Shown here: piece after piece, positions 9,001 to 11,295 of the stretch | Layout of the letters: every line of letters starts with the position of its first letter | Numbering within the stretch: the stretch's first letter is position 1 | From: Amoebophrya sp. AT5.2 | Taxonomy: Eukaryota > Sar > Dinophyceae > Syndiniales > Amoebophryaceae | Length of the DNA: 11,295 nucleotides | NCBI GenBank assembly: GCA_005223375.1 | Contig: RXOD01006092.1 | Coordinates: 1 to 11,295, forward strand | Direction of reading: 5' to 3' | The notes under the pieces: model-generated | What the model was told of the DNA's origin: nothing | Databases searched by the model: none | What the model saw: the letters and a program-made list of their open reading frames with translations, nothing else | Position numbers and translations under genes: made by a program

Positions 9001-9045
9001 CACTTTTGCGCCCACTACTGCAACCTGCGCCCGGTAGTACTGTAG
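6003..9045 (+). CDS. Spliced gene, unknown protein with an acidic central region
   Basis: Proposed exons are 6003-6880, 7102-7264 and 7429-9045 (TAG at 9043-9045), 2658 nt or 885 residues in one continuous frame. The start is the first ATG after the in-frame TAG at 5925. Residues about 62-94 (NFDEKEFVRLLLNLD...DESEFLRF) resemble a helix-loop-helix with an acidic loop, not a canonical EF-hand. A Gly/Lys-rich segment (6309-6372) and a strongly acidic segment (6421-6690) follow, then helical sequence (FWQLALVMHECRAF) that continues across intron 1 as ASGLHRPEWRMKEMLQFVEALHF. Exon 3 has a Lys/Arg-rich stretch at 8190-8270 and helical segments near 8461-8580 and 8661-8740. I recognise no family. 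Parts of 7990-8394 may be intronic, and the gene may continue to 9401. Confidence 0.6.
6881..7101 (+). other. Intron 1 of the second gene (221 bp, GT-AG)
   Basis: The donor GTATCA at 6881 follows clear coding sequence, and the acceptor is ATGTCAG ending at 7101. A GTTAAAC element near 7059 followed by the pyrimidine tract CTCTCTTTCTCTC resembles a branch site and tract. Splicing joins a two-base codon remnant to one base and lands exactly in the downstream open frame, removing the stop at 6915-6917. The intron is clearly more AT-rich than its exons. A TATAAAAG string at 7036 lies inside it and is probably meaningless. Confidence 0.75.
7265..7428 (+). other. Intron 2 of the second gene, boundaries uncertain
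   Basis: The frame of exon 2 stops at TAA 7349-7351, and the downstream coding frame opens at 7429, directly after a TAG that doubles as an AG acceptor. Donors GTGCGA (7265) or GTTAAC (7292) paired with the acceptor at 7428 both keep phase 0. A textbook GTAAGT donor at 7353 with the same acceptor would need a 12-nt exon 7341-7352 after a TGTGCAG acceptor. An alternative acceptor is CCTCAG at 7474. The stretch is AT- and pyrimidine-rich, with a small palindrome (GATCATG, 2 nt, CATGATC). Confidence 0.5.
7990..8394 (+). other. Possible in-frame intron or Lys-rich linker within exon 3
   Basis: GTAAGC at 7990 is a strong donor match, and GTCTAAGCAG ends at 8394. The 405-bp interval is a multiple of three with no stop in the gene frame, so it can be read through or spliced out without a frame change. 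Read through, it encodes a low-complexity Lys/Arg-rich stretch (around KRKRKRMKKQK). The clear helical coding signal resumes only near 8461. I kept it as coding in the main model. Confidence 0.3.
8401..8424 (+). repeat. Two tandem 12-bp units
   Basis: CACCTTCCCCTC occurs twice in perfect tandem (8401-8412 and 8413-8424) and encodes HLPL twice in the second gene's frame. This is a simple in-frame slippage duplication. Confidence 0.9.
8620..8690. repeat. Perfect 30-bp foldback palindrome inside coding sequence
   Basis: Positions 8620-8649 are the exact reverse complement of 8661-8690, with an 11-nt spacer at 8650-8660. The bases just outside (8619 and 8691) do not pair, and no flanking direct repeat is seen. 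In the second gene's frame the left arm reads AASTRASISR and the right arm LEIDARVLAA. The right arm runs smoothly into IDRRLVEWFLARFF, so it is more likely the ancestral sequence. The arms are very GC-rich and the transcript would form a very stable hairpin. Confidence 0.95.
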
Positions 9046-9113
9046 TTTCATCTCGTGTATGGTATAGCACTCTTTTCCTTTATAGAAGCCTACAACACGA
9101 TATCGATATCGCT

Positions 9114-9119
9114 AATAAA
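9114..9119 (+). promoter_or_regulatory. AATAAA, possible polyadenylation signal
   Basis: The hexamer lies 69 bp after the stop at 9045, in AT-rich sequence next to a 14-bp perfect palindrome (9098-9111). It could mark the 3' end of the second gene. The overlapping CTAAT could instead be the branch site of an intron ending at 9137. The sequence alone does not decide, and many protists lack a clear AATAAA. Confidence 0.3.
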
Positions 9120-9137
9120 CAACAAAAATTGCATCAG

Positions 9138-9401
9138 AACCTGCTGTCCAGCAACAAACAAGAGGGCTTCCATCCGGCACAGAGCAATACAACATGTTTC
9201 CGGTTTGAGTGCTCGGCCGACGGCATTGTTCTGGGCCGCACCGAATCCGTTTACGACATCACGACGCTCCTTGATTCTCGCAGCCCAACAAGCGTGGTGG
9301 TCAACTTCCAGCCAATTCGGCAGCAATTTCGAACCCCGCAGAAAAACGCCGCGACCACGGTGGGCGCTGTCTTGCGCGTCTTCGCAACACATACGAGATG
9401 A
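9138..9401 (+). CDS. Candidate terminal exon of the second gene
   Basis: This frame is open to TGA at 9399-9401 and reads like protein, for example CFRFECSADGIVLGRTESVY and then TSVVVNFQPIRQQF. A GT-AG intron from 9034 (GTAGTA) or 9037 (GTACTG) to 9137 (TTGCATCAG) would join it in phase 0 to the preceding exon and replace the stop at 9043-9045. The model with this exon has 2910 nt, 969 residues. The alternative is that the second gene ends at 9045 and this is untranslated or unrelated sequence. I recognise no domain. Confidence 0.4.
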   Translation, partial: NLLSSNKQEGFHPAQSNTTCFRFECSADGIVLGRTESVYDITTLLDSRSPTSVVVNFQPIRQQFRTPQKNAATTVGAVLRVFATHTR

Positions 9402-9720
9402 AGGCTCTCACCCGTGATGGAGGTCCACGTCTAACTATAGGAAATGTAGGTCGTGGACGTGGTCGAGGTCGTAGTGCGACGCCTTGTTGGGCGCGTGTTG
9501 GTGGAGGTGGGATGAATGACCACGCGACCGTATCTCAATCTAAATCTAAATGAAAAAAAATAGGCATGGATGAAACAGGGGAGGGCTACGCGTAGTTGGG
9601 ACGTAGACGTTTGGTTGGACGCCGCCGCTGCCCGGAATCTATCGCTGAGGAATTCCGCGCGATGAACCTATCATGCAGAGCAGCGGCAGGCAGGAGCTTC
9701 GCGCGGCACAACTCAGCTAA
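9402..9720. other. Non-coding stretch between the second and third genes
   Basis: No convincing coding frame is present. It holds GTCCACG and CGTGGAC in inverted orientation (from about 9423 to 9459), a G/T-rich run, a degenerate CTAAAT repeat followed by an A8 run (about 9538-9560), and the 10-bp palindrome CTACGCGTAG (9586-9595). The left arm and first loop base of the 9700-9750 foldback close the stretch. Confidence 0.5.
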
Positions 9721-9750
9721 ATTCTAGCCGTAGCTGAGTTGTGCCGCGCG
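9700..9750. repeat. Perfect 20-bp foldback palindrome next to the third open frame
   Basis: Positions 9700-9719 are the exact reverse complement of 9731-9750, with an 11-nt loop at 9720-9730. The loop length equals that of the 8620-8690 palindrome, although the sequences are unrelated. The TAA that opens the third frame (9718-9720) falls at the end of the left arm, and the right arm is inside that open frame. No flanking target-site duplication is seen. Confidence 0.95.
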
Positions 9751-10398
9751 GTACAACTAGCTGTAGCTGTACGTAGCCAGAGTCACCAATTATCACGGGT
9801 AGATCTTTGTAAGCTGCTGCTCGTCGTGGTCGCCACGGGGAAGGCCGGAGCCGGCGTCGGACGGGGGAGCAGCAGACAGCATGACAATGACTCCACAAGC
9901 TTATCTTCTTCCACATCGCACCCACCACTAGTACACCAGCATTCCGAGCTAACCTGCTGGCAGCTCGCCACCCTGCTCGCCGAGTGTTTCGTGGTAACGA
10001 CTCCATTGCCATTACCGCCCGCCGCGCCGGCCCCTGCAGGAGCTGCTGCTGGAGACGGCGTTTTATTTCCGGCGACTCCTGCCATGATAGAGGCTAAAAG
10101 CCGTGGGCGCGCCTTAGTAGAAGAAGCATCTTCGAGCGCGACTCAGAACAGCTCCGCTGCTGCCGTACGATCTTCGAAGAGTGATATTCACGCGGCAAGG
10201 CAGCAGCTGGCGGAGAGTGTGCTTGGGAGGACAGGCTCCGCTGCGGCGATAGGGCAAGATATGCGGAAAGCCCGCGAAAAGCGGAGAAGTGCGTTTCTAG
10301 CACTCTTGCGAATGAGGATGGTGTCGGAGGCGGAGAGAGGCGAGCAGATTCGTTCTTTACCCGAGAGCGCGGCGGCCGACGGAACTCCCGGTGGGTGA
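9721..10398 (+). CDS. Open frame, probable exon of an unidentified third gene
   Basis: The frame is open from 9721 to TGA at 10396-10398. The first ATG is at 10084, giving only 104 residues, while protein-like sequence (SELTCWQLATLLAECFVVTT) already appears around 9945-10005. Either an upstream exon supplies the start or the gene begins at 10084. The N-terminal part includes a Pro/Ala-rich run (about 10008-10050). The C-terminal part is helical and basic (DMRKAREKRRSAFLALLRMR, 10258-10317), ending in GTPGG. The sequence GGTGGGTGAAG at the stop contains possible donors, so a further exon cannot be excluded. AATAAA at 10553-10558 lies 155 bp downstream. I recognise no family. Confidence 0.4.
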   Translation: MLAVAELCRAVQLAVAVRSQSHQLSRVDLCKLLLVVVATGKAGAGVGRGSSRQHDNDSTSLSSSTSHPPLVHQHSELTCWQLATLLAECFVVTTPLPLPPAAPAPAGAAAGDGVLFPATPAMIEAKSRGRALVEEASSSATQNSSAAAVRSSKSDIHAARQQLAESVLGRTGSAAAIGQDMRKAREKRRSAFLALLRMRMVSEAERGEQIRSLPESAAADGTPGG

Positions 10399-10731
10399 AG
10401 CTGAAGTTAAAAAGTCAGGATGAAGATGAGAGATTCGAAGTGTCCAGGCGGAGTGCTCGGACGTTTGGGATCTACTGCTGCCAATTTGTCCAACAATGCG
10501 ACGGCAGGGATACAACTGTTTGTTTGTTTCAACAAAAAAAAACGGCCGTCATAATAAATTGGCGATACCAGAAGCAGAAACCATCACTCATCATTATCAG
10601 ACCAGAGACCAAGACTTAGACCTCTTCATCCAGCTAGAAGTTTATTTCCTACTGCTGACCGAAGCACTTTGCCGAAGCACCATCAAGTTTCGGACGAAAC
10701 AAGGACTACTCACTAGTGCCGCTTCGCCCGC

Positions 10732-10776
10732 CGGGGGCGATGTGATCGCTAGGTTCTGTCTTGCGGGGGCGATGTG
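10732..10776 (+). repeat. 13-bp direct repeat with 32-bp period
   Basis: CGGGGGCGATGTG occurs at 10732-10744 and 10764-10776. Just upstream, CCGAAGCAC occurs twice (near 10660 and 10673). Both are short local duplications outside any called gene. Confidence 0.8.
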
Positions 10777-11169
10777 CTCGATTGATGGAGCAAAATGTGG
10801 ACGCAAGAAAGTGTGAGACTGAGAACTTAAGGTTAAGTACTTATTAAAAAATATACTAGAATTCGCTCATCCCAGCAAATGAGCGAGAGCGAGAAATTGG
10901 GATGACAATGAGGGAGCGCGAGCTCGTTTTCGTCGAGAGGCCACTGGGCTGGTTCTTCTGCCGTCGAATTGTTTGCGCTGTGCCATTAAATCTCTGCAGT
11001 TGATGAAAATATGGATATGCCACCGGAACATATTGGAACGACGTATAGCCCTGGCGGGGGCCGCTACCGCGGGCCAAGTGGTCCGGGCGCTCTGAGACGC
11101 GGGGCTCGGTCGGCGGCGCGGACTCTCGTGGAGCGACATCCACGGCTGAAATTAGCACGAGCCTACGAT

Positions 11170-11242
11170 CCCTCGGGCCCGTGCAGGTGCACTAGTGCCG
11201 TAGGAGCAGGCCCACGTCCTTGCCACCATTCGGGCCCGAGGG
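11170..11242. repeat. 12-bp GC-rich inverted repeat with 49-nt spacer
   Basis: CCCTCGGGCCCG at 11170-11181 is the exact reverse complement of 11231-11242. The spacer contains the 10-bp palindrome GCACTAGTGC (11189-11198). The function is unknown. It differs from the three tight foldbacks in having shorter arms and a long spacer. Confidence 0.8.
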
Positions 11243-11295
11243 TGTAGGAATGCCCTGCTCTTGAAAGCGCCACCGGGAGCCGGCCAACGCGGCAG

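Larger units (their letters stand above)
10399..11295. other. No supported gene; repeats only
   Basis: Several short open frames exist on both strands (for example 10496-10816 plus, 11011-11247 plus, 10856-11158 minus), but none has enough coding character to call. Present are AATAAA at 10553-10558, an A9 run near 10533, a 13-bp direct repeat at 10732 and 10764, a small hairpin (CGCTCAT at 10864-10870 with ATGAGCG at 10879-10885) and a GC-rich inverted repeat near the right edge. Exons of the third gene may be hidden here. Confidence 0.4.

Noticed and set aside
9535..9560. Telomere-like CTAAAT repeat followed by an A run.
   Set aside because: Only about two degenerate units are present, too few to call a telomeric or retroposed tail.
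10856..11158. Minus-strand open frame of 100 codons with a partly protein-like middle (QYVPVAYPYFHQLQRF).
   Set aside because: Too short and isolated, and all other genes are on the plus strand. It could be an exon, but the sequence alone does not support it.
11011..11247. Plus-strand open frame of 78 codons starting with ATG.
   Set aside because: The composition is Gly/Arg/Pro-rich as expected from GC-rich non-coding sequence, and the inverted repeat lies within it. No further coding evidence.

Overview
The window looks nuclear and eukaryotic. The evidence is long, low-complexity open frames rich in Ser, Glu, Ala and Arg, GC-rich coding stretches set against more AT-rich non-coding stretches, and at least one convincing GT-AG intron that joins two coding frames in phase. 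I see no Shine-Dalgarno sites, operon-style gene overlaps, rRNA, tRNA, CRISPR array or recognisable transposase. The composition and style suggest an alveolate protist (dinoflagellate or syndinean lineage, or less likely a coccidian). That placement is inference and weak: no spliced-leader relic or diagnostic gene is visible.

Layout, all on the plus strand. (1) Positions 2-5524 hold the 3' part of a very large gene, with about 1840 codons inside the window and the frame still open at the left edge. It encodes a mostly disordered, acidic and Ser-rich protein with several islands of ordered-looking sequence. (2) Positions 5525-6002 are a non-coding gap. (3) Positions 6003-9045 hold a second, spliced gene of about 885 codons in the simplest model, with a clear intron at 6881-7101 and a second, less certain intron ending at 7428. 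It may run on through a further intron to a stop at 9401. (4) Positions 9402-9720 are non-coding. (5) Positions 9721-10398 hold an open frame that is probably an exon of a third gene. (6) Positions 10399-11295 have no gene I can support, but carry short direct and inverted repeats.

I recognise none of the proteins, so nothing can be said about a shared pathway.

The most unusual feature is a set of three long, near-perfect foldback palindromes with short loops: 457-544 (27-bp arms with one mismatch, plus a 10-bp inner stem, 10-nt loop), 8620-8690 (30-bp perfect arms, 11-nt loop) and 9700-9750 (20-bp perfect arms, 11-nt loop). The first two lie inside open coding frames, and the third sits at the edge of the third open frame. 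They share architecture but not sequence. The arm of the first recurs as a third copy about 0.5 kb downstream.
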